Shown in pieces: positions 44,371-55,400 of a stretch of DNA of 64,000 bases; position 1 is the stretch's first letter, and each line of letters begins with the position of its first letter. Below the pieces are notes generated by a model. That model saw only the letters and a list, made by a program, of their open reading frames with translations. It did no database searches and was not told where the DNA came from. The DNA lies in NCBI GenBank assembly GCA_003586115.2, contig QVOM02000049.1, positions 21,505,765-21,569,764 on the forward strand, read 5' to 3'. The translations under genes were made by a program, and so were the position numbers. The stretch comes from Salvator merianae (lineage: Eukaryota > Chordata > Lepidosauria > Squamata > Teiidae).

Positions 44371-46790
44371 TTTTATTTTATTATAATACTAAGCCATGCT
44401 ATGCCATGCTATTTTAGGCAACCTAAATGCTGAAAGTGCAGTAGCTCATGAGCCAAGTTGGGAAACCTTTTTAGAGTACAATTCTCACATTCCTTAGACA
44501 GCATTTTGGCTTCCAGACAAGAGAATTATAGTTTAAAAAACAAAAGGAACAAAACTTTTCCAGACTTTGCTCCTAAGATCCGAGGAGGTATATTTCCTAG
44601 AATGTCGGCCTATAAAATATGAAACTTAGGTTATAGTCATAGCCCTAGATTCCAATGCCAAGAGCTGCAAAGATTAGTAGTGAAAGTACCTGCTTTAACA
44701 CCTGGCCCTGCTAGCAGATCCAAGCACTATTAATGATGGCAGGGATGCTGTACTGCAGCAGAAGCCCTAAGCTTTGCTCTGTTTGTTAGAAGAGTATGTG
44801 ATTTTTCTCCCATTTGCAATACCCCATAGAAAGCACAGACACACACGCAGCTACTAATATTTTACTCTAGACATCGAAAGGGGAAACAATATTTTGCTCC
44901 TTAGCTGTGCCAAGTGAGAAAAGGAAGAATGAAATAACCACACTGTTGTGAATCAGTTCATTTTCAATTAATATGCATATACATGAAGCTAATATACTGT
45001 ATTCATAGCTGGAAATTAAATTAAATTAAATTAAAAATAAAGATAAAATTGCCACAATGATCCAGTTCAATACCTAGTTTGGAATCAGAAATTGCTGGTA
45101 TTAGCTTTGCGGTAGTTCAAGCTAGGTGCTATCTGGAGTGTTTGTACTCTTTATAATCCATTGTCTTGTGTTAATCTGGTTACCTTTTGAACCAACACAA
45201 CTCAGGCTATGTGATATCCATTAATATCTTGCTTCTCCATCATGGTCACCTTTGCTCCTTCTTTGCTCATCCCTCTTGCCCTGCTCATTCCAACACTATT
45301 TTCCCACTTTGGAAGCTTGCCCAATTTTTCCTCCCCCACCACAGTTGAAAAGAGTATACAAGTAGCCATCATTTTCCCGATCAGGAAGAGGGCTGAGCTC
45401 TCAGGAAATATCTCCATCACTCTCCCTCACTACTCCGTGCTGGCAGTCTCCCCTGCTGACCAGCAAGTTCCTTATGCAGAACTACTTTGCAGCTAAGTGA
45501 AGCTGTTCACCCTCTTGTTAGAGAAAGAATATGCTCATGGGAGCCTCTGGTCTTTTCTCCCTCCTTTTGCTGGTATTTGTTTAACCAGCTGTGTCCTTCT
45601 GTCTTGAAACAGGGAGTCTGGAAAGGCAGCCCGCTCTCTCCTTCCATCTTTTAAGTCTTTGAGAATCTGACTCTATGATAGATCTGAGCATTCTGTGTCT
45701 AGAAATTGTCAGTGAATGCATGCAAGGATCTTTGCTCGTTTAGTCTATTTCTATCTGGTTTGACTTTAAAAGCCCATTGTGGTTTACTGCTGCTGCAGGG
45801 CAGAGCACTACAAAAAAAAAAAAAAAAAAATCCACTTCTCTCTCTCCCCCCTTTTTCTTTCTTAAATAGCTTGTGAAGAGTCAGGACATGTCACTGGAAA
45901 GGTGAGAACTTACTCCAATCCTTCCCATCTCTTTAGCTGAGTTAACATTTGGAGCTGATTGTCAAGTTGGGAGGAGGGCAGACATCAAAGACCTGTGTGT
46001 TAGGTAACAGTACAGACAAGTTTAGTGTGGGGGCAGAGTCATCTAGTCAGGCTGGGAGACTGCGTTGCTAAACAGTTAAAGGAGACTAGTTCAGAATCAA
46101 TAAATACATACCCAGTGCATGCTAGAATTTCTAGTTCCCAGTAAAACCCATTCAGCATGCCTAAGTGTTCTGCAGCTTGCAACAGTATCTAATCTTGATT
46201 GACAGTAATTCGTGTTCACTCTCTGTGCTGAAAGAGACTGCTCTTCTTTTGCTTACTTTGCCTGCTGTTTGAGTATTGGTAATAAAGAGTATTGATATTG
46301 GAAAATTCTGACAGTTTGGACTCTGCCTCATGTTCCCCATCCCCTCATGAATCCACACTTTGCCAGTTGCATTCTGGTTCCAAGTTATGAACTGGGAGCT
46401 AAGTTTCCCTTTCCAGTATAAACTATTTTACATAAGAAAACCATCCACTATGGCCAGCAGGAGCTAATAGCTTTTTGGATAAAACAGGGCATCCACTGCC
46501 CTGAAGCTCTCTTCTAGCCTGCAATCCTATACATACTCACCAGAAAGTATGCAATACTGAACTAAATGGGGTTTATTTTTGAGAAGATAGGCATATTATT
46601 ACTATTAGCTTTTCATTTGAGAGCACATATCAATGCAATGAGTGCCCTTTGGCAAACTGCTACTTCTCAGGCTAACGTTCTTATCTGAAAAATTGAGAAC
46701 AAATGGCCACTAAACCCAAATGACTTCAGAAAAGGACTGATGGATGCCTGAAGAATAATGCTATCAACAGCCATGCTCTGCCTCTAAACC
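44371..46790. other. FARS2 5' intron sequence
   Basis: Simple features only: ATTAAATTAAATTAAATTAA at about 45015-45035 and an A run at 45812-45829. Frames are short and motif-free. Confidence 0.4.
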
Positions 46791-47098
46791 TGATGCCCTA
46801 TGCCTCTACTAGGATTATCTGGAGAGGCCCTCCTTGTACAGCCAGCAATCTCAAAAAATTAGAGGTGTGGGGACTTGTGTCACCAGGCTGTGGAACAATC
46901 TCCACTCTGAATTGCATCAATCACAGTCACTGCATAGATTTATTCAGACTTCTGGCTGAAAAGGCAGTTTATCTTGTCTTTCTATGCACTGTTTGTAATT
47001 CAAATTTGTGGATTTTAATTTCTTTTTCATTTTTAAATTGTTTTTATGTTTTAATTGACTGTGAAACCACCTGAGGAGCATGATGTATAGAATAGAGT
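46791..47098 (+). mobile_element. LINE 3' end (L2/CR1-like tail)
   Basis: GGAGAGGCCCTCCTTGTACA...GGCTGTGGAACAATCTCCAC encodes the L-W-N-(N/x)-L C-terminal segment; then a T-rich UTR and TGAAACCACCTGAGGAGCAT...AGAATAG terminus. The (AGAT)n array directly follows and probably grew from its tail. Confidence 0.58.
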
Positions 47099-47102
47099 TG
47101 AC

Positions 47103-47141
<39 letters not shown>

Positions 47142-47219
47142 CATACATACATACATACATACATACATACATACATAGACACATACATAGATAGATAGAT
47201 AGACAGATAGACAGATAGC
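47103..47219 (+). repeat. Compound (AGAT)n(ACAT)n microsatellite
   Basis: About ten AGAT units, then about ten ACAT units, then mixed AGAT/AGAC units, about 117 bases in all. The long antisense frames here are merely the repeat translated. Confidence 0.95.
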
Positions 47220-48864
47220 AATATGTCCAAGGACCATGTTCCTGTGTACATCCTGTTTATGGGTTTCCATAAACATCTGGTTGATCATTACGAGAACAAC
47301 ATGCTTAACTAGATGGGCCACTAGCAAAATCCCACAAGGGATGCCTTATATTTTAAAAGCATGTCTAACTGTATTACACGGCCTGTATAAGATCAGTGCA
47401 ACATCCCGCAGAGTTTAAAATATTTGGAGAGGCACCAGGTCAGTGAAGACTGTCTGAAAGTATAGACATTTCACAGATAATGGCAAAGGAAATGTGGAAG
47501 CAGAAGGATGAGAAATCTGACAGGCAGGAAGAAACTATTGCTTAGCTGGTAGTTTGAGAACTTTTCCATTGCTTAAGACCAGAGAAATGCAATGACTGTA
47601 CTTTTAACATGAAGTTATTATGGAAGGACCGGAACTTCAGGCAAGTTACATGTCCAACTCAGCAAAAATAAATAAAATCAACTCTCTAAAATCCATAAAT
47701 TTATTAACCAGGAGATGGGGCAAAGGAATCTAGAAGTTGCTGTGCTACGGAAGCCAGCAATGACCTACTTCCTATCTTTAGCTTATGAAACGACTTTTGA
47801 TAATGTCAACCCAGGGATGAAGGCAATGCACTCTAAAAGACACTAAAGATGTGTCCAAAATGAACTGAGATAATGAGAAAATATTCTGTTCTTCAGAGTT
47901 TCCCCTCAAATTCACCGATAAGGGACATTTCAACCATCTCGTCAAGCTGATCCCAAAGAGAATTCGTCTATCAATAGGAACTAGCCACAATTTTTATGAT
48001 ACATTATCCACATTCAGAGATAATAAAATTCTGCTTACCAGGAGAAGGTTATTGTCATTGCACATTATCAAGCACTTCCAAAAGCATTAAATTAGTTTTC
48101 CGACGAAGCTTTTCACAGGCTTTATTGCTCAATCTTTGAACAAAAGAGGCCCCTTCTACACAGGGCACTGGGATAAATTCTGGGGGGCACCTTTGATGGG
48201 CCACCCACATGCCTGCTCCTCTGGAAAATCACCTCAGTGGGGGAGTAGGATTAAGAGCACTGAAGGTCCTCCCCACAAGAAGGAGCACAGAAACTATGAC
48301 TGGAAGAGCAAGTGCAATTCCCCTCTTCACATTCCATGAGTAGAAAGTGCTCACCAAAAGGAAGTGTCAGATTCAGGTAAGGTGGCAAAACTTTACCACT
48401 TTCGTGCCTCTTGGAGGGGATCCCCTCGCAACTTGTCTGGTTAGAGGGCAAGACTGGGCTACATATAGTGCTGCCTTCTCTTAATCACCTCTTCCAGCTG
48501 ATTTTCAGAATGACATTTCTGCTCTCCCCTGTCTCCTTCTCCCATGCTACCTACATGTGTTCCATATGTGCAGTGTTTCAAAGCTGCCTCAACAAGAAAC
48601 CACCCTTACCTAGAAGCTTCCATTAGGGGAAAAAACAAACTGCAGGCAGAACCAATAAAGAGGGAAATAATCAAATTATTTCACAGACTTTAATTTACAC
48701 ATTGAATTAATCTTCTAGCTATCAAGCAAGAAGCAGTATAAACTATGTAAGGCGTATGCAGAGCTGTTATTTCACCACTTCCATTGGCAACGCCTCTGGA
48801 AAATGTACCAACAGGGGGAGCTTTACTTTTAAGGCACACTGCTTCTACCAGATGAGAAGACAAG
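47220..48864. other. FARS2 5' intron sequence
   Basis: No exon, RNA gene or defined repeat seen. Confidence 0.4.
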
Positions 48865-49294
48865 GGGCCTTTTCACATTTTCCACCTTAGAACACGATAA
48901 TTATGGTGGAACAGACCTTGCAGCGGGGACACTGTCTGCACTGCGAGGACTTAAAACAGAATGCCAGCACAATATCAGCATTTGCAGTGCAAATGCCTGG
49001 TGCCAGCCTGCGTTCCCTGCCATGACAGTGGCTGTAAAGCATCCAGTTGCTGCCACGGAGACCAACAATGCCACAGATCATGCAGACACAGCGGCACTGC
49101 ACCGCGCAGCTGTGCATTTTTACCCAGAAGCATGTGCAGATGCACTTTACCAGGAGCAGTCTAGCTGCTCCACAGCTAGGAGCGATCGGGAGCAGCTGGA
49201 GTCTGCTCTCAATAGTGTGGACCTTCGCAATGTGCAGAGGCACTTGATTAGTGAGTGTCCCTGATGCTCATTAGCCTCAAGTGTGAACAGGCCC
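48865..49294. mobile_element. Harbinger-like MITE, GGGCCTGTTCACACTT family (copy 2)
   Basis: 430-bp element with left end GGGCCTTTTCACATTTTCC and right end complement GGGCCTGTTCACACTTGAG. The GC-rich interior shares blocks with copy 1 in reverse (e.g. GGAGCAG...CTGCTCC, GTGCAGATGCACT), so the two lie in opposite orientation. Flanks AAG and AAA do not give a clean 3-bp duplication. The 118-codon and shorter frames inside are not protein-like (Cys/His-rich only by composition). Confidence 0.75.
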
Positions 49295-50002
49295 AAACAC
49301 TGAAATACTATTTAATCAGCCATTAGTCAAGAAAAGTATGCAAGACAGCCTAATCACTGTACAAAGTAGAAAGCAACAAAAGCCATTAAGTCCTAGAAAT
49401 ATGATCCAAGGATCTTTCTACAGTATTCCTGTTCAGCTCTAAATTTACAAAGGACTCTTGATGAAGTTTGAAAACAGAGATAAGATACTTAAGAATGTAC
49501 TATACTGTGGGCTATTGAAGCCTACAATCAAATTTGTGCTTTTCATCAAAGTCAACAAAAATTAGTTTTTCAGCCCAATTTAGGCCAGATGAGACTTTTT
49601 CTTTCTACAAGCAATGTGTGCACATCAGGGAGCCAGCCTTGAAATGTAATTTGCCATGTCAAACTTCATTTAATAACTGAAAGCTCACAGTACACTTTGC
49701 ATCCTTTAAAAACAGGCCAATGCTGTTTAGGAAAAAGAGGAAGATCTGTGGATGACCATGCAAGTGAGCCTTCTGTGGTCTATCTACAGGTTAAGCCTTC
49801 ATTTAAGCATACAGACATTCAACTGTCCTGGACAGCAAAGAGCTGTAGTCTGAATTATTCATAAACCAAAATTTATAAACAAAAAAGTAGAATTTCTGGA
49901 AGAGGTATACTCAGTTGCAGTTTAGTATTTCAAGAAAAGAACACTGCTAAATCAGTACATTCAGTGCAGATCGATTATGAAAAGACTATGGTAGTAACTA
50001 TG
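49295..50002. other. FARS2 5' intron sequence
   Basis: Nothing recognised apart from the TAT target site next to the following MITE. Confidence 0.4.
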
Positions 50003-50101
50003 GCTCTTTCTGCACTGGGCCTTATTCCAGATTATATTCTGGGACAGTAGGCCCCTATGACGGAATATAATCTGGAATAAGGCCCAGTGATAAAAGGGCC
50101 T
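50003..50101. mobile_element. 99-bp hairpin MITE, TTTCTGCACTG family (copy 2)
   Basis: Nearly the whole element is an inverted repeat: the left arm begins GGCTCTTTCTGCACTGGGCC and continues CTTATTCCAGATTATATTC; the right arm is the complement apart from a few changes at the outer end. TAT flanks both sides (50000-50002, 50102-50104), a Harbinger-size duplication. Much shorter than copies at 23.1 and 59.1 kb, having lost the middle. Confidence 0.82.
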
Positions 50102-50840
50102 ATGAACTGTTTGAAATTAACACCTTCTTCCCATTATCTGTGCCACGTATGCATTAAGTTATTCATCTAATTAAGAGAGATAAGGAATACAACTTAAACT
50201 GTTGTTATGAATGGGTCTTTGATTGTTAATTGTCATTTTCCATTTACTTGGCATTTTCTCTCTGGAGCTTCTCAGAGTTCTTTCCATCTGATGCTTTCTA
50301 ATTGCCCTATGATACAGAGATTATGTCAACAGACACACACATACACTTCATATTTTTTCATACTGTTTCATGTATCTACAGCAAATAAACTACTTAAAGA
50401 TGCTGCTGCTTTGGAAAACCAAAAGGGAGAGGAAAGGCACCAGTTTTTCTCAGTCTGGTAATTCCCCTTCCACTGTTGCAGAATTTCAGGGCACATCAGT
50501 TCTAGCCGGCACGGCTCAACGCCAAGAATGATGGGATATTTAGTTCAACAACTTTGCACAGGCATCAAGTCAAGAAAATTTGGCTTATACATTCTACAGA
50601 AACAATGAAAGAAATAGCATATGTTTCCCCCAGACAAATACAAAAATATTGGCTAACTTGAACCAGCAAGATGTCCAGCCAGTGGATCACTGCCTTTCCA
50701 GTGCCAGTTTCTTTTATAAAATTATTTTCCCCTCCTCTTCTCATTGTCACCAGGCTGTTGAATGTGTTTCCCCTGGAGTTACTAAAACCCCCAAATTAGA
50801 CACACTGCTCTCTTCCACATAACAGAGCCCTTGGTAATTG
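50102..50840. other. FARS2 5' intron sequence
   Basis: No feature recognised. Confidence 0.35.
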
Positions 50841-51005
50841 TTTTTTCCCACTTGAGTTGATAAAGTGATCGGACGTCTTCGTCAGATGAGGCAGGAGAAA
50901 CCGACAATTACCGAGAGCTCCATTGTGGGTAATTGTCAGTTTTTCCGCTTCAGCTGACAAAGATCTCTTCATCAGCTGAAGAGGCCATAAGACAAAGCTA
51001 CACAA
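50841..51005. repeat. Block with two perfect 10-bp stem inverted repeats
   Basis: GACAATTACC (50903-50912) pairs with GGTAATTGTC (50928-50937), loop 15. CTTCAGCTGA (50948-50957) pairs with TCAGCTGAAG (50972-50981), loop 14. On the minus strand it reads GCTGATGAAGAGATC..., like part of a retroelement 3' region. Identity unknown. Confidence 0.5.
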
Positions 51006-51256
51006 TATTGGCTGCAGCAAGCAGTTAATCTAAAAACACAACTGACAGAAAGTAAACTAAGGTAAACCCATTAACTGACATATGTTGGGAAGGATATTCT
51101 TCACGAATGAAAACACTGAGAGATTTGCATGAAATTCAGCTTAATGGAAAATAACTGGAATAAAACCATAATAAAATTAATGCTCAAGGAGTAAATGTCA
51201 AAGAGAAAGTTATACTTTTAATGACATAGGTATTTCAGTAAAATTGTTGAACATAA

Positions 51257-51691
51257 TTGCAAAGCGAGTTTACACTGACTTTTGTGACTCGATCATACAC
51301 ACTTTGCAATAGAGTAAGAGAATACTGTAGACAGACAGAAGCTGAAATTAAGAATGTAATGGGGATTGACTGTAGAATGACAGCAGATTTTGGTATGTTG
51401 AAAATATTTAAAAATGCAAATTCAAAAATTGTAGATGAGACATTTATAAAAATACGGATATCTGTAACACAAATTGCAACAGCACAGCTGTGGAAGCATG
51501 CAAAGCACCTGAATGCAAAGCAAAGGTACAACAAGCTTGCGGAAGACTTCCTGGATGACAGCATAACTGAAAGAAGAAATAAGTTGCAAAACGTTGTGAA
51601 GAAAGAAAAGCGTTTGAAGATATGGAAATCTCTTATGCAGGCAATCCCATTAATAAAACCAAAACATCTCCCAGGAAAAATGGCACTCTAG
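51257..51691 (+). other. Orphan 144-codon reading frame, function unknown
   Basis: Open from 51257 (TTG; first ATG at 51359) to TAG at 51689-51691. The product would be Lys/Arg-rich and alpha-helical in character, e.g. WKHAKHLNAKQRYNKLAEDF and NVVKKEKRLKIWKSLMQA, with few Ser/Cys. About 140 bases later comes AATGTAAAATAAAAAAATTC, a polyadenylation-like end. I do not recognise the family. It could be a remnant of a mobile element or viral-like gene, a processed copy, or a chance frame: several frames of this length are expected by chance in 64 kb. The motif GATCATACACACTTTG occurs inside (51290) and again just after it (51861). Confidence 0.3.
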
Positions 51692-52280
51692 ATGATTCAA
51701 GAAAGACTGGGAGAAGGCAACATATTATGGGTTAATTATATATGTTTATGTGAAGTTCCAATTTTAGTAAATGCACTGCCAAAGCGAGCACCATGTTTCT
51801 GTAGATGTATAATTCTCTGTAAAAATAATGTAAAATAAAAAAATTCAACCCCCCCCCAGATCATACACACTTTGACATGCAGCCCCAAAATATGAAACAT
51901 ATCCCTTGTCTGAAAAGAAAATCAGCAGCCATCCACACATAGTACTTCTTACAAATTGTTTTGTGTTAGTGAATAAAGAAGCAATAGTACATGGCATTTG
52001 AGTAGAACACTCACCATCAAAGCACACTAAAAAGGTGAACTACAAGATAGGCCAGACTAGTATGTCAGTACATAGATATTATGGCATTTCTACCTTGCCC
52101 CTTCCACAGGAAATCACATGCTTTTTCAGAAAGTCATTAAGCACTAAACTAGACATTTGAAAAGCCTCAAGACACAATTCAAGAAAGACTCCTACAATTT
52201 TAGATTGTAAAGCTGAATGATGCGTTTCATTTTTTTAAAAAACTAAATCAAAAATTCTTCCAACAGATGTTCCAGAACAT
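51692..52280. other. FARS2 5' intron sequence
   Basis: Includes the A-rich end after the orphan frame and a C9 run at 51850-51858; nothing else recognised. Confidence 0.35.
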
Positions 52281-52690
52281 TCTGTGTTAGTCCCGGAATG
52301 CTGGGGTTAACATAGGAGGTTAGGGGTGGAATGCTGGAAGTGGAATGCTGTATTAAAGGAACTCCTCAGAGTCAATCATGTGTATGAAAGTTCCCACATT
52401 TGTGAGAGTCGTAAAACTTTTACAGAGATAATAATTGGGAAGCGGTGGGAAAGAATAGGTTTGAACAGTTTAAGTTTAATGAAGTTTTTTTTATTATTAT
52501 TATTGAAAACATACTGAGCCAAAGACATAATTGGGAAGCTGAACTAAGGGATCACGGGAATGAGTAGATTTGAACACTTTGAGTTAAATAAAGAACTTCT
52601 TTTATTGAAAGCCTACTGAGCCAGGTGGAAAAAACCAGTTTCAAGTAGCAGGGAAAGAGCTGCAACAGCAAAACGCTGTATGCACAATGA
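52281..52690 (+). repeat. Tandemly duplicated segment, possible solo LTR
   Basis: Two imperfect units of about 100 bp (about 52423-52522 and 52523-52623) share ATAATTGGGAAGC..., TTTGAACA(G/C)TTT(A/G)AG and TTTATTGAAA(A/G)C(A/C)TACTGAGCCA. The AATAAAGAACTTCTTTTATT element could be an R-region polyadenylation signal. The start near TGTGTTAGTCCCGGAATGC would fit an LTR, but no matching target duplication was found. Confidence 0.35.
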
Positions 52691-53162
52691 ACAAAAACTA
52701 ACTCCTGAATGAAATTGTATATGGCCGTCCGAGCTGTTTACTTAGGCCACACAGCAAGGCAAGAGTGTCTTTAATAACTTCAACTGGGAGGCTGATATAC
52801 TGTATCAAAAAGGAAATGTCAATTAGAAGGAAGGGGAGGAGAATTAAAATGGCAAACATGTTAAGAGAGAGGGAGAGTTCACTGGGTAGGCATGGCAACA
52901 GCAAGAGCTGAGCCTCAAGTGGGTATTTTCTTCATTTTATCGACTGGGTGGCAGTGGATAACCCTACTGCTTTCATATCAATTACTCTGCCCTACTACTT
53001 CAGAATGCCAGTGAATGGGCCAACAATCTCCTCCATTCCCTGTGCAGTGGCCACTACCATTAGCTTGACTAAGGCGGGAGTGAATATGGCCCCAATTGAA
53101 GTCATTGAGGTTCTGTTCACCCTAAAACCCAAGACTCTCTGTCCCTCTATTTCTGTTTCTAA
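52691..53162. other. FARS2 5' intron sequence
   Basis: An open plus frame from 52948 runs into the next element and has no motif. Nothing recognised. Confidence 0.35.
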
Positions 53163-53909
53163 GGGTGTGATCAGACGGGCTATAAGGGTCGGCTTCCCGT
53201 CGCACGGAAGGCGGGGTTTCCACAAAGCCTACCCTTTAAGTCGTGTTTGCGTCACCTCGAGGGCTCGTGGCCGCGACTTTTCCGCAGACGCTTTCTTTTA
53301 ACTCTCGGAGCGACTTTTCTTTTCAAATCTTGGCAGGCGTGTATAGAGTATGTGGATTAGAAAAAAGTTGGGCGGGACGAAAATGCTGGAGGAAATGTGA
53401 TTGGTGGGAGTCCCTCCTTACCCGCAGCCTCGTGTATCCCACGCCCCCTTTTGTGTTGCAGCCGTCCGCTCCCATTGTTCTTTCTGCTGATACTTCGGCG
53501 GTATTATATGGCTATGCATGGCACGGGGAAGAAAGTGCTGAGCATAGCTATTCCTTTGGCCCCGTCCCTTTTGCAACCCCCAAGATCATCCCCTCCCAAG
53601 TGTGAGACCCGGTGGGGGAAAGCAGGACAAGGCGGCAGGACAGGGAGAGAAAAAAACATTCACGGTTCCCTCCCCTCTCCAGTCCAAGCGACCAATTAAC
53701 AACTAAAGATGTCACCACCATCAGCGGACCTATCAGAGCAGAGCTGAGGCGGAACTTAATTCGCCTGCGGAAGACAGTATGACAGTAAGGTGCGCGCGTG
53801 GACTCGAGTACTCGGGGGTAAATGTGTACGAGGATATTTAGCTGTCGCCTCAAGTAAACCCGCATACTCGAGGACATTCGACCAAAATGGGGCCAGTGTG
53901 ATCACACCC
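53163..53909. mobile_element. 747-bp Harbinger-like non-autonomous element, CpG-rich
   Basis: Left end GGGTGTGATCAGACGGG and right-end complement GGGTGTGATCACACTGG match at 15 of 17 bases. A TAA lies on each side (53160-53162 and 53910-53912), the classic PIF/Harbinger TWA duplication. The interior is much richer in C+G and CpG than its surroundings (e.g. GTCGCACGGAAGGCGGGG, CTCGTGGCCGCGAC) and carries inverted pieces such as ACTCGAGTACTCG. It resembles a CpG island, but the TIRs and TSDs explain it as an insertion. No transposase is encoded; open frames inside are not protein-like. Confidence 0.82.
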
Positions 53910-53912
53910 TAA

Positions 53913-55355
53913 TGTCTGAAGATAAGAGCTGCTAATACTTTTCCTGCAGGCTTCTGACTTGAGTGGTTGAGTTTCTGTACTCTTCGAAGTCCAAGGTGTC
54001 CCCTTAGCATGTCAGGACCCTTTAGGGGTAGGTCAGAGAACTTCTGGCTCGTGATGGAAGTTCAGCACGTTTTCCATGGCTTCGGCTCAACTGGAGAATT
54101 CAATAGACAGCTGACTCTGACCACTGGCTCCCTCAGCAGAGGGGGACTGAGAGAACAGATTTCAGCCTCCAACTCCTTGTCACAACATTCCAGCTTCATA
54201 TGCCCTAAGTGACCCCTGATGGCTTTAAGTCCACATGCTCTAAAGGTCTTTCCAAGATTCCTGTGGTGGCTTATGGACAAACACTCCTCTACCTCCTCCT
54301 GTTCACAGGTGTCCATCTACTTATGGCAGTCCAAAATATGATACAGAAGTTGGGACACAATCAGACGCTCTCCCTGAAAAGCAGCAAGGACAAGGAGTTC
54401 CATCTAGACCCTTGGGTAGTACCTTGTGGATTACCTTCTATAGCTCCTCAGATCCTACCCCTTGATGCCAAATTAGGCACTCTCCAGACTGCCAACTCAG
54501 AAGCAGAACTGTGGGGGGAAACTTTGATTTCTCTCTGGACTTTCACATTTACGGTTCTCTCTGGGTGTGTCTCATACAAAGCCATGTGTGAGGCATTTCA
54601 AGTGATTTAAGCAGCTTCCTTCTGCCTTCAGCAAAAAGCATTGATCTCAGCAGATGTTGTTTACTTCTTAGGTGGAGGTGCAGCACGCACAAGGAACACA
54701 CACAGACAGACACACTGAAAACCTGTGTACTTTTACACCACTATGCTGTCCGTTGGTGCTTACAGGAGAGCAAGAGGCAATATGCACATCCTTAATTATG
54801 GAAATTCTTCAGGATACCAGGATAAAAGGCCTGATAGTTTTATATGAGTATATTTTTGTGGGCGAACGTGCATGTCACTGTCCTCTGCAGATGATAGGTT
54901 TTGCATGATGGTTCTTGGAGCTGCCTCACAAGTTGGCATGATGCAGTTTATACAATGGCCTGACTTAGCACATTAAAGAAATAGCTGCCTTTTACTTTAC
55001 CCATAGACAGTCTTGTGACAACAGCTCCTGGCAGCTGCAGTACTCCTCTGCTTTGGTAGGTAGCCCCCTACCGAAGCAGTGAACATGGCTGTACATTTCG
55101 GAGTGAGGAGTGAAAAAAGAAAGTCCGAAAATAAGATGTGCTTTGATGTGCTACTTTTCTATTCACATAGACTAGCTACAGTACATTCAGAACTGGACAT
55201 AATTGTGATACTTATATATTATGATTTTTATAATAATAGGAAGTGAGTTGTGGTGGAAAGTAAAAGTGTCAAAAAAACTTTTTTCACATCTGCAAAACGT
55301 CATGGTTGCAGAAGAACCTAACCTTAGCTGTTTCTCTCCCTCTCTCTCTTTTTCT
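53913..55355. other. FARS2 5' intron sequence
   Basis: A 133-codon plus frame (54209-54610) and an 84-codon minus frame overlap here; neither shows a family motif. No exon of a known neighbour such as LYRM4 was recognised. Confidence 0.4.
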
Positions 55356-55364
55356 CTCTGTGTG

Positions 55365-55399
<35 letters not shown>
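55356..55399 (+). repeat. (CT)n followed by (CA)n microsatellite
   Basis: A CT/TC-rich run from 55335 leads into about 18 CA units at 55368-55398. Confidence 0.9.

Positions 55400-55400
<1 letters not shown>

Noticed and set aside
47103..47219. Regular short repeats as a CRISPR-like array
   Set aside because: Units are 4 bases with no spacers; it is a plain microsatellite in a vertebrate intron.
46944..47327. 127-codon minus-strand frame
   Set aside because: Most of it is the (AGAT)n/(ACAT)n microsatellite read as repeated Tyr/Leu/Ser/Ile and Tyr/Val/Cys/Met residues.
48865..49294. Overlapping Cys/His-rich frames as a small zinc protein
   Set aside because: They fall wholly inside a MITE and occur on both strands because of its base composition.
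53163..53909. CpG-rich stretch as the FARS2/LYRM4 shared promoter
   Set aside because: Matching inverted ends and TAA duplications mark it as a transposon insertion, and I saw no LYRM4-like first exon beside it on the plus strand.
54209..54610. 133-codon plus-strand frame as a gene
   Set aside because: No family motif, overlapping antisense frame of similar quality, no exon signals.
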